Assembly (NCBI RefSeq): GCF_946151055.1
Contig: NZ_CAMGYZ010000017.1
Location: forward strand, 1 to 64,000
Direction of reading: 5' to 3'
From: Bacillus sp. Marseille-Q3570
GTDB lineage: Bacteria; Bacillota; Bacilli; Bacillales; Fictibacillaceae
Length of the DNA: 64,000 nt
How positions within the stretch are numbered: position 1 is the stretch's first letter; every line of letters begins with the position of its first letter. The position numbers and the translations under genes are program-made. The notes beneath the pieces were generated by a model, which saw only the letters and a program-made list of their open reading frames with translations, did no database searches and was not told the origin of the DNA. Of the stretch, positions 40,326-50,414 are shown in pieces.

Positions 40326-42171
40326 TTTGTAGCCTCCTAGATGACTGGTTAAGATGGTGGTTACGTGCGTAGCGGGCAAGCTCTACTGTCATTGAGTATC
40401 GCATGAACGGCGTGACAAGGTAAATACCGTTGAATAATCCGATTGCGGTATCGAGAAGGGATTTGGCGATTTCGACGCCCTCCTTACTAGCGCGTTGACG
40501 ATCATCCTTATATCTCGCCATACGTTCTCGAACCTCCGGGGATAGCTTGATGCCAGGCACTTCATGATGGAGGAAATCTGCATTCTTACTGCTTGTGAGC
40601 GGCATGATTCCGATATATATGGGAACATCCAAATGTTTGACAGCCTCATGGATTTCCAGCAGTTTTTCCTTAGAAAAGACGGGCTGGCTGATGAAATAAT
40701 CTGCCCCGGACTCGATTTTCTTTTCCAATCGCTCGACAGCTTTATCGATGTAACGGACATTCGGGTTGAATGCAGCCCCGACAGAAAAGTTCGTTTTTTG
40801 ATCAAGTTCTTTTCCTGATAATGAAATCCCCTGGTTGAACTGTTTAATGATTTTGATCAGCTCGAACGATGTTACATCATATACAGAAGAAGCACCAGGG
40901 AAATCCCCAACCTTCGTTGGATCCCCGGTAACTGCAAGGATGTCCCGGATTCCAAGCGTGTGAAGGCCCATGATGTGGGATTGCAGGCCGATCAAGTTCC
41001 GATCCCGGCATGTGATGTGGATGAGGGGACGGAGACCGATCTGTTCTTTGACGATGGAACCGACGGCAGTGTTGCAGATCCGCGGGGATGCCAGCGAGTT
41101 ATCAGCAAGAGTAATTGCATCGATTCCTGCATCTTTAAGGGCTTTGGCCCCTTCCATATAGCGAGTGGTATCGAGTTTTCTAGGCGGATCCAATTCGACA
41201 ATGATCGATTGTTCTTTTTTTATTTTTTCATGTAGAGGAGGAGGTCCTGGATCTACAGATTGAACAGCAGCCTGGGGTGTCTGCCGTTTTTTGACCTCTT
41301 TTTCTGTTATAGGCTGTACAGATTCAAGTTCATTAGCGAACGCCTCTATATGTGCAGGCGTCGTGCCGCAGCAACCGCCTAACAAGCGTATCCCTTGTTC
41401 TCTGAAAGAACGGGCGCACTCTTTAAAATAGTCAGCATCACTCTCGTATTGCAGCTTTCCATCCACATACGACGGAAGACTTGCGTTCGGATAGGCGGAC
41501 AAATATGCTTGCTTTGGGAGCGGTACCTCTTCCAATGTTGAAAGCATGTGATAAGGACCGAGTCGGCAATTGATTCCGATGATATCTGCACCTTGTTCTT
41601 CCAGCCTGGTAAACGCTTCTGTGATGTGCGTACGGTTTTGCAGATAACCGGTCTCTTCCAACGACACTTGTGCAATGATCGGGAGTGACGTCTCTTTCCG
41701 GGCGATCGATAATACTGTTTCCAACTCTTCTAAGTCGTAGAATGTTTCTAGTAAAATACCATCAAGGTCCTCTGAAAGGAGACAATACAATTGCTCACGG
41801 AACGTTCGCTTGATCTCATCCATGGTGATCGTATGGGGCTTGATACCACGGATACCTCCGATCGTACCGACCACATAAGCGTGATCTCCGGCAGCTTTTT
41901 TGGCCAATCGGACTGCGGCTGTATTGATTTCCTTCACTTGATCCTGTAGACCATAGCGTTCGAGTTTAATATAATTGGCCGCGTATGTATTCGTCTGGAT
42001 GATATTTGCTCCGGCTTCGATATATGCCCGATGGATATTAAAGATTTGATCTGAATGCGATAAGTTCAATTCTTCAAAACACCAGTCGGAGCCATACGAA
42101 TGGAGAAGCGTCCCCATCGCGCCATCACCAATCAAAATTTTATCTTGCTTCAAGTCATCTAAAATTCCCAT
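40318..42171 (-). CDS. yitJ: Bifunctional homocysteine S-methyltransferase / 5,10-methylenetetrahydrofolate reductase (YitJ type)
   Basis: A 617-residue fusion. Residues 1-290 are a homocysteine methyltransferase domain ([24 protein letters not shown], zinc ligands in GINCRLGPY and [16 protein letters not shown]). A linker of about 40 residues leads to a MetF-like FAD-dependent reductase domain (about 325-600): [20 protein letters not shown]-like [58 protein letters not shown] and [10 protein letters not shown]. It supplies methyl-tetrahydrofolate and can also methylate homocysteine. First gene of the operon and preceded by a SAM riboswitch, as yitJ is in B. subtilis. Confidence 0.95.
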   Translation of the reverse strand: MGILDDLKQDKILIGDGAMGTLLHSYGSDWCFEELNLSHSDQIFNIHRAYIEAGANIIQTNTYAANYIKLERYGLQDQVKEINTAAVRLAKKAAGDHAYVVGTIGGIRGIKPHTITMDEIKRTFREQLYCLLSEDLDGILLETFYDLEELETVLSIARKETSLPIIAQVSLEETGYLQNRTHITEAFTRLEEQGADIIGINCRLGPYHMLSTLEEVPLPKQAYLSAYPNASLPSYVDGKLQYESDADYFKECARSFREQGIRLLGGCCGTTPAHIEAFANELESVQPITEKEVKKRQTPQAAVQSVDPGPPPLHEKIKKEQSIIVELDPPRKLDTTRYMEGAKALKDAGIDAITLADNSLASPRICNTAVGSIVKEQIGLRPLIHITCRDRNLIGLQSHIMGLHTLGIRDILAVTGDPTKVGDFPGASSVYDVTSFELIKIIKQFNQGISLSGKELDQKTNFSVGAAFNPNVRYIDKAVERLEKKIESGADYFISQPVFSKEKLLEIHEAVKHLDVPIYIGIMPLTSSKNADFLHHEVPGIKLSPEVRERMARYKDDRQRASKEGVEIAKSLLDTAIGLFNGIYLVTPFMRYSMTVELARYARNHHLNQSSRRLQNV

Positions 42172-42223
42172 TTGAATCCCTCACTGACATTGTTGTTATT
42201 TTCGGGTCTTGCTGATCTAGATA

Positions 42224-42300
42224 TAGAAAACCAGGCGAGGCTGAGCCTTAGGTGTAGGCTGAGCCTATAGTGGAACTTATACTGGAGAAAGTATTTTAGA
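42224..42300. repeat. MITE-like repeat, inverted and diverged copy
   Basis: Reading the other strand: AAAATACTTTCTCCAGTATAAG and GGCTCAGCCTACACC words of the 36776-36866 family. It lies between the riboswitch terminator and yitJ, so it is transcribed in the operon leader. Confidence 0.75.
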
Positions 42301-42313
42301 CTTACTTCATGTA

Positions 42314-42350
42314 TAAAAAGAAAAAAGCCTTCTTATAAGAAGAAGACTTT
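42314..42350 (-). terminator. Riboswitch-controlled terminator
   Basis: Minus strand: GTCTTCTT / AAGAAGGC stem with loop CTTAT, then TTTTTTCTTTTT. It is the expression platform of the S-box leader: formed when SAM is bound. Confidence 0.88.
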
Positions 42351-42363
42351 AATAGGCACGGTC

Positions 42364-42487
42364 GTTCTTCTTATCTTTACAAGTGAATCCACTTGTATGG
42401 AATTAGCACCTTTTCAATGTTTGCCACATTGAAGGTTGCTGAGGTGTCATCGGGCCATTCCCTCTACCTCTCTGGATAAGAAACAGA
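42364..42487 (-). promoter_or_regulatory. SAM-I riboswitch (S-box)
   Basis: Minus-strand leader with the S-box core: P1 strand TTCTTATCCAGAGAGG, the conserved GAGGGAATGGCCCGATGA, CACCTCAGCAACC, a variable hairpin (TCAATGT/ACATTGA), AAGGTGCTAATTCC, a P4 hairpin (ACAAGTGGATTCACTTGT) and the closing P1 strand AGATAAGAAG. A terminator follows. High SAM should shut off yitJ and metH. Confidence 0.96.
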
Positions 42488-42490
42488 ATT

Positions 42491-42695
42491 TTTAAATTTT
42501 ATTAACTGTACAACAAATTGTTGTAGAGTTCAACCCTTTTTTAAAAAAAGAAAAGCTTGTTTGTTGAACCTTCGAAACTCTTACTTCCTTTCCGGAGGTG
42601 CTTCACAATCCACTTCGCGCGTTCCATGCTGGGGATTCATTCTTTTTCGTTTTCTTGGGGCAAAGGCGTAATTTTTATTCAACCATCTGCTGTTT
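42491..42695. other. Gene-free DNA upstream of the S-box leader
   Basis: Must hold the minus-strand promoter of the methionine operon. No gene is credible here or in the rest of 42491-43655; open frames cross the tandem repeats and lack ribosome sites. Confidence 0.45.
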
Positions 42696-42865
42696 CTGTC
42701 CGGATAAAAGGTGCATTCGGACAGGGGAGCAAGAAAACCAGAGTTAGCTGTCTCGAAAAGAGAAGTTATGGGACAGGAGAGCAAGAAAAACAGAGAATGC
42801 TGTCTCGAAAAGGGAAGTTATGGGACAGGGAAGCAAGAAAAACCCTGTTTGCTGTCCCGATAATG
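42689..42865. repeat. Tandem array with CTGTCYCG...GGGACAGG units, period 52 bp
   Basis: GCTGTCTCGAAAAG at 42747 and 42799, GCTGTCCCG at 42851, and a diverged unit near 42689. Each unit carries GGGACAG, which can pair with CTGTCYC. Linkers share AGCAAGAAAA. Confidence 0.88.
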
Positions 42866-43079
42866 GCTGTATTCAGTCAGGAATTCTCTCTAACCTATGC
42901 TCGCTGAATAAGTTCCACTTTCATACAACCCTCAGCTTTTTATTTTTTTAAATTGTTGAGACAGCAAAATGTCTATTAAAGACAGTACATTACATAAATT
43001 GTCGAATTAATAATTTAGAAAATTTTCAAAAAACTCTTGAACTGAAAAGGCTTTCATGGTAATTTTTTATATAAGGTTA

Positions 43080-43093
43080 TCGAAACGTTTCGA
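43080..43093. promoter_or_regulatory. Putative LacI-family operator 1
   Basis: Perfect 14-bp palindrome TCGAAACGTTTCGA. Similar sites at 43384 and 56684. It lies 563 bp before the first gene of the carbohydrate locus. Confidence 0.55.
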
Positions 43094-43345
43094 CGAAAAT
43101 GCGAAATAGAGATGTGGAAAATTGGCGATTTTTGGATTAGGAATTTCAGAAACACAGCCCAAGACTATGTCGTTCGTTTGATAGATCACTAACATTTTCA
43201 CCTTGTCGTTAGTTCTGGAGGAATTGTCCGATATCTCAATTGGACAAGGCATTTACATACTACGATGAATCTGCACCCAAGCCTGGTTTTTCTCTGGAAT
43301 GAAACGAATAATAAGCAGTTATTTTTCCCTTTTTGAAAGTGTTAT

Positions 43346-43374
43346 CCAACACGATTATGAAAGGGTAAAAATAT
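43346..43374 (+). promoter_or_regulatory. Putative promoter of the carbohydrate operon
   Basis: TTGAAA, 17-bp spacer, TATGAA, just upstream of operator 2. The -10 is weak, as expected for a regulated promoter. The leader to 43656 is about 275 bases and has no clear RNA motif that I recognise. Confidence 0.4.
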
Positions 43375-43383
43375 ACGTTTTTA

Positions 43384-43397
43384 TCGATACGTTTCAA
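43384..43397. promoter_or_regulatory. Putative LacI-family operator 2
   Basis: TCGATACGTTTCAA, an imperfect match to the palindromes at 43080 and 56684, just downstream of the putative promoter, where a repressor would block transcription. Confidence 0.55.
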
Positions 43398-43655
43398 TGT
43401 ATGTGTTAGTCAAGTTTATAGGCAAATCAACAGGATGGAAGGGGGAACAATCTTTCTGATATTTTCCAAGTTTGTCAGCACTAGTTTAGTTAGGGAGGGC
43501 TCTGTTTACGTAAGCTTACTCTTTTAGCGGAATTTGCCGCATTCCTTCGGGAAAAGCGAGCTAGGCAAAGGACCCGCGGAGAGAGTGCATTTAAGCGAAA
43601 GCAACTATTTAGAATCACAGAGCCTTTAGAAAAAAACACAAAGTGAGGGATTAGA

Positions 43656-45029
43656 TTGAGGGTAAAACCGGTATTTCAATGTTTATTAGTCGTTTTGCTG
43701 ATTCTTACTGCAGGTCTGGCAGGTTGCTCGAACAATGAAGGAGCAAGCTCAGAGTCCAAAAACGAAAATTCCGAAAAAGAAGAAACATCTTCAGATTCTG
43801 GGGAGAAGGTAACCATCACTTACGGTACTTGGCAAGACAGTAAGGAAGTCGATCAAGTCATCAAAGCATTCGAGAAAGCACATCCGAATATTGATGTGAA
43901 ACAAGATAAGTCTCTTGGATGGCCATGGAACGAAAAACTCTCAGCAGCAGCTGCAGCAGGTAAACTTCCGGATGTTTTCTGGACATTCGGCGTACCGACC
44001 GCAATAACTAACGGATGGTTGGAAGACTTGACCCCTTACTTGGAAAAAGATGAAAACTACAATCCTGAGAATACCTTTGAAAGTGTCCTCAATACCGCGA
44101 ATTATGATGGTCACCAATACGCAATGCCTCATTCAATGCATGCCATCATAATGATCCTTAATACAGACTTGTTTGAAAAAGAAAATGTTTCTGTACCTGA
44201 CAGCAGCTGGACACTAGATGACTTGAGGAAGGCATCTGTACAGTTGACTGACTATAATAATCAACAATTCGGCTTTTTAAATCCTAGAGCATACCGTGAA
44301 GTACTGCCTGTTCAATTTGATAATTCTCTAGAATGGGGTACGTGGGATGGCGAACAATATAATTTCAGTTCAGCAGCTTATGTAGATTCACAGAATTATA
44401 TCAATACGCTATGGAATGAGGATAAAGTCAGTCCATCCGTTTATACCCAAGAAGAAAGAGATAAGTGGTACGGAAAGGACAAGGATCCATGGACGCTTGG
44501 GAAAATCGGAATCCGATATGATGGGACATGGGGATTGAAGGGCAATACAGATAACAACAAATTCAACTGGACAGTCCTCCCGGTTCCCGGAGTTGATGGC
44601 CACCGAGTACCATTGGTAGCGGATTATGTAGGTATTTCAAAGGAATCGAAGCATAAGGAAGCTTCCTATGAATTTTTGAAATGGCTGACATTCTCTAAGG
44701 AAGGCTGGTTCGACCGTAAAGATGCCGGAGTTCCTGTAGCAAGAAGTATTCCACTCATCAATGATGAAGAAATCTGGGATGCGTACTTAAGCGACGAGGC
44801 TGTACCTGAAGAGATGAAAGAAATCATCAAACTGATCCCTGATGGCACAGTCGATCCTCTTAAAGCTCACCCTGGGTATACGGAAGCCCTCAATATGATA
44901 GCCGAAATGAATGTAAAGTTCGATAAAGGTGAAGCAAACCCTAGTGATGTGGGAGCAGAAATGGATCAAAAGGCAAATGCAACCTATGAAAAGGCTACAG
45001 AGGAATTGGATAAAGCAATAGAAGAATGA
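43656..45029 (+). CDS. Sugar ABC transporter solute-binding lipoprotein (family 1)
   Basis: A 457-residue extracellular binding protein. The lipobox LAGC places the lipidated Cys at residue 24; a Ser/Glu-rich linker follows (about 25-50). The mature domain has VTITYGTWQDSKEVDQVIKAFEKAHPNI, AAAAAGKLPDVFWTFG and the KTFSKEGWFD-like LTFSKEGWFDRKDAG region typical of carbohydrate-binding subfamily 1. TTG 43656 follows GTGAGGGA. It opens the locus and a stem-loop follows it, which usually lets the binding protein be made in excess over the permeases. Ligand unknown; neighbours suggest a galactoside-containing oligosaccharide. Confidence 0.88.
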   Translation: MRVKPVFQCLLVVLLILTAGLAGCSNNEGASSESKNENSEKEETSSDSGEKVTITYGTWQDSKEVDQVIKAFEKAHPNIDVKQDKSLGWPWNEKLSAAAAAGKLPDVFWTFGVPTAITNGWLEDLTPYLEKDENYNPENTFESVLNTANYDGHQYAMPHSMHAIIMILNTDLFEKENVSVPDSSWTLDDLRKASVQLTDYNNQQFGFLNPRAYREVLPVQFDNSLEWGTWDGEQYNFSSAAYVDSQNYINTLWNEDKVSPSVYTQEERDKWYGKDKDPWTLGKIGIRYDGTWGLKGNTDNNKFNWTVLPVPGVDGHRVPLVADYVGISKESKHKEASYEFLKWLTFSKEGWFDRKDAGVPVARSIPLINDEEIWDAYLSDEAVPEEMKEIIKLIPDGTVDPLKAHPGYTEALNMIAEMNVKFDKGEANPSDVGAEMDQKANATYEKATEELDKAIEE

Positions 45030-45044
45030 TAGACCAATCAGAAC

Positions 45045-45084
45045 GAATGGATGGGGCCAAGTAACTCCCCATCCAATTCTATTT
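45045..45084 (+). terminator. Intercistronic stem-loop after the first binding protein
   Basis: GAATGGATGGGG / CCCCATCCAATTC stem, with TATTTC after it. Probably partial termination or mRNA 3' protection. Confidence 0.65.
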
Positions 45085-45117
45085 CACTCAGACCCCGCTT
45101 CGAAAAGGAGAAATCCT

Positions 45118-48100
45118 ATGCGCAGAAAAATAATAACCATCCTGTTGATCGGATTGATGGTCCTATCAACTGGATCATTCCTGAATCAATCCTCGCATGT
45201 CAGTTATGCGAACACGGACAAAAAATCAGATACCGGGGACTTATTAGACGATCTATTCGACAAAGACAAGAAGGATTCCGATAAGTCCAAGGATGATAAC
45301 AAGAAAAAAGACAAAAAAGAGAACTTTGAAACAAGAGTCATTGAAGCTGAATACAAAGATAAATTAATAGAATGGGACAAAAAAGGCATTAAAGCTACCA
45401 AAGGGTTTGAGAAAGTCATTGAGCCAGAAGAGTTTACTAGTCCCAATAAAGAAGTGGAACTGTCCAGCCATGACGAATACGACGGGAATGTATTCCGCTG
45501 GGAAGAACAAACGAAAGAATTGCAATTATCCATCAACGTACCTAAGGAAGGTCTTTATGAAATTGAAGTCGATTACTTCGCCTTACCAGGTAAAATCATA
45601 CCAATTGAACGCGGAATCAAAATAAATGGTGATTTCCAATACTATGAATCGAGAAGAATTGTGCTTCCAAGGTTATGGAAGGACACCGTCAATAAATTTG
45701 AAGAAGATAAACTCGGGAACCAGGTGTACCCGAAACAGGAAGAAATCCATACCTGGCAGTCCCGGCCGTTCATGGATGCGAGCTACTTATTCGACCAGCC
45801 TCTAAAGTTCCATCTTGAAAAAGGGGAAAACACGATTTCCTTGTTGAATATCCGTGAGCCGATGTTATTGGGCGACGTAACCGTCAAGTCTCCTGAAAAG
45901 CAGCCTTCTTATAAAGAGTACCTTCAAAAACATGACGGAAAACAAACAAAGGGTCTGCTCGAAATTGAAGCTGAACATCCATACTCTAAATCAGATTCTT
46001 CCATAAGAGCTCTATCCAATGGTGAACCGAATGTAACACCGAACCGTGGCAGCAAGCTTTCTCTCAATGCTTTTGGAGGAGACACGTGGAAAGCTGGAGG
46101 ACAAGCTGTCACATGGAAAGTGAAAGTGGATGAAACAGGGTTCTATCAGCTAGGGTTCAAGTACAATCAATATTTCAATGTGAATGTCCCTGTCTATCGG
46201 ACAATCAAAATCGACGGCGAAATACCTTTCGACGACATGCTGAAATATCCATTCGACTATACAACAGAATGGAAAAACGAAACCCTTTCAGATGCAAACG
46301 GGAAACCGTATCAATTTTTCCTGGAAAAAGGGGAGCACGAACTAACGCTTGTATCAAACCCGTCCCCTTATCAACCAGTCATCAGCACGATTAAAGATGT
46401 CATGAAAGAAGTGAACGATCTTTCTTTGGAAATCCAGATGGCAACAGGGAAATCCAATGATCTCTATCGGGATTGGGATATCGAAGAACAGATTCCTGAC
46501 ATTGTTCCTCGACTGAATGAGCTTGCTGGAGAGCTGAGGGACAGATATGAATACCTTGAAAAATTGAGTGACAGCAAACCCGATCAAGCAAGGAATCTGA
46601 TCATCAGTGCAAAGCAAATGGAGGATATCGCCAGCGAACCTGGTGAAATACCAGTACGTTTCAAAGAACTTTCCCAAAGCTCAGGGTCCGTGACACAGAA
46701 ACTTGGAGATCTTCTTTTGTTACTGCCAAACCAGCCTTTACAATTCGATAAATTTTATGTTTATTCGGATAAGAATTTGCCTGGTGCGGAAGCGAATCTC
46801 TTTCAAAAAGCCGGATCCATGGCTGTCAATTTCTTTTCCTCATTTACAAAAGACTACAACCAGGTAAGTTCGAGTGATGAAGAATCAATCGAGATTTGGG
46901 TGAACCGACCGCGTCAATATGTAATGCTGATGCAGCAAATGGCCAATGAGGATTTCACTAAGGAAACCGGAATCAAGGTGAATCTAAGCTTGATGCCTTC
47001 TGAAGAGAAACTGATTCTTGCGAACGCTTCTGATGAATCACCTGATCTGGCACTCGGTGTGAACCAAAAGTTCCCGTTTGAACTTTCCGTACGTGGCGCG
47101 CTGGCAGATCTGAGCGAGTTCCCGGATTATGACCAAGTGGCGAAACGTTTTTCTCCTGGTGCGCTACTTCCGTTCATGTACGATGATGGGACCTATGCAC
47201 TTCCGGAAACCCAGGAATTTTATGTCCTTTTCTACCGGAAAGATATTTTGCAAGCCCTTAATATGTCTGTTCCTGACACCTGGGAGGATGTCCGGAAAAT
47301 GCTTCCGAAACTGCAACGGTTCGGAATGAATTTCTATGTACCGATCGCTGGTTTGGGAGGACTTAAAGAAGCGAAAGTGACGGTCCCTTATATCTATCAG
47401 AACGGCGGTGAGCTTTTTAATGAAGATGGCATGAGTACCGCTATAGGCAGTGATGCCGCTTTAAAAGGCTTTAAGCAGATGACGGATCTGTTCACGATCT
47501 ATAGTATGCCTCTTCAGGTACCGAATTTCTACAGTCATTTCCGTCAAGGTGACTTGCCGATCGGTATCGCTGATTTTGATAATTACGTCAAAATCACAGC
47601 AGCAGCACCTGAGCTTCAAGGCTGGTGGGGCATTGCTCCTTATCCTGGTGTGAAAAATGAAGATGGAGAAGTCGTACGCTGGGCGCCGGGAACAGGGAAA
47701 GGCGTCATCATGTTCGACAGCAGTGATAAGAAAGAAGAAACGTGGGAGTTCATCAAATGGTGGACTTCAAAAGAGACGCAATCTGAATTCGGCAATTTGA
47801 TCGAGACCATCTACGGCACAGAGTTTCGCTGGAACACATCCAATGTGGAGGCACTTAGCGAGCTGCCTTGGCCTGATGAAGATTTAAATGTGATCAAAGA
47901 CCAATGGAAATGGTTGAGAGACATTCCGCATGTGCCGGGTGATTACATGCTTGAACGTGAAATCAGCAATGCATGGAATGAGGTTGTCTTCGAAGGTGAA
48001 AATGAACGAAAAGCCGTAGAAGATGCCGTCATCACAACCAATAGAGAAATGCGAAAGAAATTGGAAGAATTCGGTTTCATTAAAGATGGAAAAGTTGTAG

Positions 48101-48156
48101 AAGAACTTGAAGTGCCATCAATTGAAAAAATCGAGTCTAAGGGGGGCGGCAGGTGA
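45118..48156 (+). CDS. Large exported solute-binding protein fused to beta-sandwich domains
   Basis: A 1012-residue protein. Signal peptide about 1-32 ending VSYA with no lipobox Cys, then an Asp/Lys-rich linker (about 35-70). Two similar beta-sandwich segments of carbohydrate-binding-module type follow (about 75-265 and 280-430); both contain EIEAEHPYS or VIEAEYKD starts, [12 protein letters not shown] or [11 protein letters not shown] strands and [12 protein letters not shown] or [12 protein letters not shown] ends. A helical stretch (about 435-590) leads to a solute-binding family 1 domain (about 595-980) with [38 protein letters not shown] and [12 protein letters not shown]. It likely captures a polysaccharide or long oligosaccharide at the cell surface. 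How it is retained there is unclear. AAGGAG precedes ATG 45118. It overlaps the next gene. Confidence 0.83.
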   Translation: MRRKIITILLIGLMVLSTGSFLNQSSHVSYANTDKKSDTGDLLDDLFDKDKKDSDKSKDDNKKKDKKENFETRVIEAEYKDKLIEWDKKGIKATKGFEKVIEPEEFTSPNKEVELSSHDEYDGNVFRWEEQTKELQLSINVPKEGLYEIEVDYFALPGKIIPIERGIKINGDFQYYESRRIVLPRLWKDTVNKFEEDKLGNQVYPKQEEIHTWQSRPFMDASYLFDQPLKFHLEKGENTISLLNIREPMLLGDVTVKSPEKQPSYKEYLQKHDGKQTKGLLEIEAEHPYSKSDSSIRALSNGEPNVTPNRGSKLSLNAFGGDTWKAGGQAVTWKVKVDETGFYQLGFKYNQYFNVNVPVYRTIKIDGEIPFDDMLKYPFDYTTEWKNETLSDANGKPYQFFLEKGEHELTLVSNPSPYQPVISTIKDVMKEVNDLSLEIQMATGKSNDLYRDWDIEEQIPDIVPRLNELAGELRDRYEYLEKLSDSKPDQARNLIISAKQMEDIASEPGEIPVRFKELSQSSGSVTQKLGDLLLLLPNQPLQFDKFYVYSDKNLPGAEANLFQKAGSMAVNFFSSFTKDYNQVSSSDEESIEIWVNRPRQYVMLMQQMANEDFTKETGIKVNLSLMPSEEKLILANASDESPDLALGVNQKFPFELSVRGALADLSEFPDYDQVAKRFSPGALLPFMYDDGTYALPETQEFYVLFYRKDILQALNMSVPDTWEDVRKMLPKLQRFGMNFYVPIAGLGGLKEAKVTVPYIYQNGGELFNEDGMSTAIGSDAALKGFKQMTDLFTIYSMPLQVPNFYSHFRQGDLPIGIADFDNYVKITAAAPELQGWWGIAPYPGVKNEDGEVVRWAPGTGKGVIMFDSSDKKEETWEFIKWWTSKETQSEFGNLIETIYGTEFRWNTSNVEALSELPWPDEDLNVIKDQWKWLRDIPHVPGDYMLEREISNAWNEVVFEGENERKAVEDAVITTNREMRKKLEEFGFIKDGKVVEELEVPSIEKIESKGGGR

Positions 48157-49118
48157 AACCAGCTACGAATACAGAACAAAACATCAGCGTTAGAACAAAG
48201 ACGTTCAGCAGGAAAGCGATTTGGTTGGATGGACTCAAAAAAGAGTTGAGCGCTCTTGGGTTTGTCGCTCCCTTCCTGATCGTATTTTCACTATTCATCG
48301 TCATACCCGTCATTGTTGCTGCTTACTTTGCGTTCACTTATTTCAATACCATCCAGCCACCGACTTTCATCGGACTTAAGAACTTCGTGAATTTGATCAC
48401 CCAGGACAATGTTTTCATGATGCATGTGCTTCCGAATACATTCAAATTTGCGCTGATTGTCGGAGTAGGTGGATATGTCCTGGCGTTCTTTTTGGCCTGG
48501 TTGTTAGCTCAGATTCCGAAAAAGCCGAGAACGATCTTGACACTGGCGATCTATTCACCGTCCATGACTGCCGGGGTCGCCATGTCGGTCGTGTGGCTCA
48601 TTTTGTTCAGTGGAGACCGGGCAGGGTATTTGAACAGCATCCTGATCCAGATCGGCTTCATCAATGAACCGATCCAGTGGCTTCAATCTCCGGCACACTT
48701 GATGACGATCATGATCCTCGTATCGCTTTGGAACAGCATGGGTGTAGGGTTTCTGGCAATGCTTGCAGGAATCTTGAATGTTGATCGCGAGCTTTATGAA
48801 GCGGCCTATATTGATGGATTGAAAAACAGGTTCCAAGAAATCTGGTATATCACCATCCCATCGATGAAACCACAAATGCTGTTTGGAGCGGTCATGGCAG
48901 TTGTACAGACCTTCCAGGCTGGAGATATCGCCGTCCAGCTATCAGGATCGAATCCGACGCCTCAATATTCAGGGCAACTGATCCTTACACATATTGCAGA
49001 CCATGGTTTCATTCGTTTTGATATGGGTTATGCTTCCGCCATATCCCTTGTCCTTCTCATATTTGTGTATGGTGTTTCCCGGTTCTGCTGGCGTCTGTTC
49101 GGCGAAAGGGATGATTAA
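48153..49118 (+). CDS. Sugar ABC transporter permease (MalF/UgpA type)
   Basis: A 321-residue inner-membrane permease with six to seven helices. The cytoplasmic EAA loop that docks the ATPase is [27 protein letters not shown]. First helix region [28 protein letters not shown] is typical of MalF-like partners. GTG 48153 overlaps the upstream stop (GTGA), with GGGGGCGGCAGG before it. It should pair with the permease at 49518, from which it is parted by a 399-bp spacer filled by a family A repeat. Confidence 0.9.
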   Translation: MKPATNTEQNISVRTKTFSRKAIWLDGLKKELSALGFVAPFLIVFSLFIVIPVIVAAYFAFTYFNTIQPPTFIGLKNFVNLITQDNVFMMHVLPNTFKFALIVGVGGYVLAFFLAWLLAQIPKKPRTILTLAIYSPSMTAGVAMSVVWLILFSGDRAGYLNSILIQIGFINEPIQWLQSPAHLMTIMILVSLWNSMGVGFLAMLAGILNVDRELYEAAYIDGLKNRFQEIWYITIPSMKPQMLFGAVMAVVQTFQAGDIAVQLSGSNPTPQYSGQLILTHIADHGFIRFDMGYASAISLVLLIFVYGVSRFCWRLFGERDD

Positions 49119-49200
49119 GACCGGGGATATTTGGACCCGGAGAGTACTTTTTGCGGAAAAAGTGACTCATGCGGAATCCTAGTGTGAGGCAGGTTTCAGG

Positions 49201-49386
49201 TTAACGGACACCAGAGCCGTTATTTGTGACAAAATCGGTGTTTTGAGATTTTTAACGGACACCAGAGCTGCTATTTATGAAAAAAACAGCTGATTTCCTA
49301 TGAAAATCGCGAAATAAGGTCCCTGGTGTCCGCTAGCTTTGTAAAATCAAGTGGTTTTGGCGAAATAAGGCCTCCTGTGTCCGTTA
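49201..49386. repeat. Family A palindromic repeat inside the transporter operon
   Basis: Left units TTAACGGACACCAGAGCC at 49201 and about 49253 (52 bp apart), right units ending GGTGTCCGCTA and GTGTCCGTTAA about 53 bp apart. It occupies the only large gap within the operon and no gene is present in 49119-49517. Confidence 0.92.
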
Positions 49387-49517
49387 ACAGTCGCAAACTT
49401 GTTTTCAGTAAGGACGAGCAAGATGGCTCATGGAGCGTCCGCTGAATTTCGAAGAAATCAACAGGAGTAAATAACATGCATAGATAACATCACCAACGAA
49501 GAAAAGGGGAAAATTTC

Positions 49518-50399
49518 ATGGCTTCTTTTCAAGGGTCCAAAATCGATCCAAGTAAATTAAGTTTCAGTCAGACGAAGTTTTTTGCATTTCTGATACCGCT
49601 ATCGATTTTTATGGCGTTGCCGATCATTTTCATATTTTCACAGGCACTGAAGCCGATCGATGAACTCTTTCTCTATCCACCAAGGTTTTTTGTTGAAAAA
49701 CCGACGTTACAAAACTTTGGTGATTTATTCAAAGAGACGAGCGTCACCGTCATTCCAATGACACGATACCTCTTCAACAGCATCATCATTTCATCCGGAA
49801 TCGTGTTTGCCAGTGTCTTCATCAGTGCAATGGCTGGCTTCGCCTTATCGAAGTTGGATTTCAAACTGAAAAAAGTGATTTTCGAGGCGAATATCATCGC
49901 TTTGATGTTCGTTCCTGCAGCTGTTGCGATCCCAAGATATTTCATCATCGACAGGATCGGTTTGACAGATAACATGTTCGGCCATATTTTACCGGTACTG
50001 GCCATGCCAGTGGGGTTGTTCCTGATCAAACAGTTCATCGATCAGATTCCGGATGCGTTGATTGAAGCGGCTCGGGTAGACGGAGCAAGCAATTTCTATA
50101 TTTTCCGGAAGATCATCATTCCGATGGTCACACCAGCGATCGCTACTGTTGCCATACTTGCTTTCCAAATGGCATGGAACAATACAGAAACATCAGAAAT
50201 TTACATGAATAATGAGAGTTTGAAAACATTCGCTTTCTATATGAGTACGTTAGCAGGAAATATGGGGAACGACAATCAGGTGGCAGGCCAGGGAATGGCG
50301 GCAGCCGCTGCTGCACTTATGTTCTTGCCGAACCTCATCATTTTCTTGATTATGCAAAGTAAAGTGATTGATACGATGGCTCATTCAGGATTGAAGTAA
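49518..50399 (+). CDS. Carbohydrate ABC transporter permease (MalG type)
   Basis: A 293-residue permease with six helices. The EAA loop is IEAARVDGASNFYIFRKIIIPMVTPA, and the N-terminal TKFFAFLIPLSIFMALPIIFIFSQALKPIDELFLYPPRF is typical of the MalG partner. GAAAAGGGGAAAATTTC precedes ATG 49518. Together with 48153 it would form one import channel for the large binding protein. No ATPase gene is nearby, so a shared MsmK-type ATPase encoded elsewhere is expected. Confidence 0.9.
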   Translation: MASFQGSKIDPSKLSFSQTKFFAFLIPLSIFMALPIIFIFSQALKPIDELFLYPPRFFVEKPTLQNFGDLFKETSVTVIPMTRYLFNSIIISSGIVFASVFISAMAGFALSKLDFKLKKVIFEANIIALMFVPAAVAIPRYFIIDRIGLTDNMFGHILPVLAMPVGLFLIKQFIDQIPDALIEAARVDGASNFYIFRKIIIPMVTPAIATVAILAFQMAWNNTETSEIYMNNESLKTFAFYMSTLAGNMGNDNQVAGQGMAAAAAALMFLPNLIIFLIMQSKVIDTMAHSGLK

Positions 50400-50414
50400 G
50401 GGAGGAGGTAAAAA

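Noticed and set aside
42557-42907. Open frame of 116 codons
   Set aside because: It reads through the 52-bp tandem array, giving a repetitive translation; no ribosome site.
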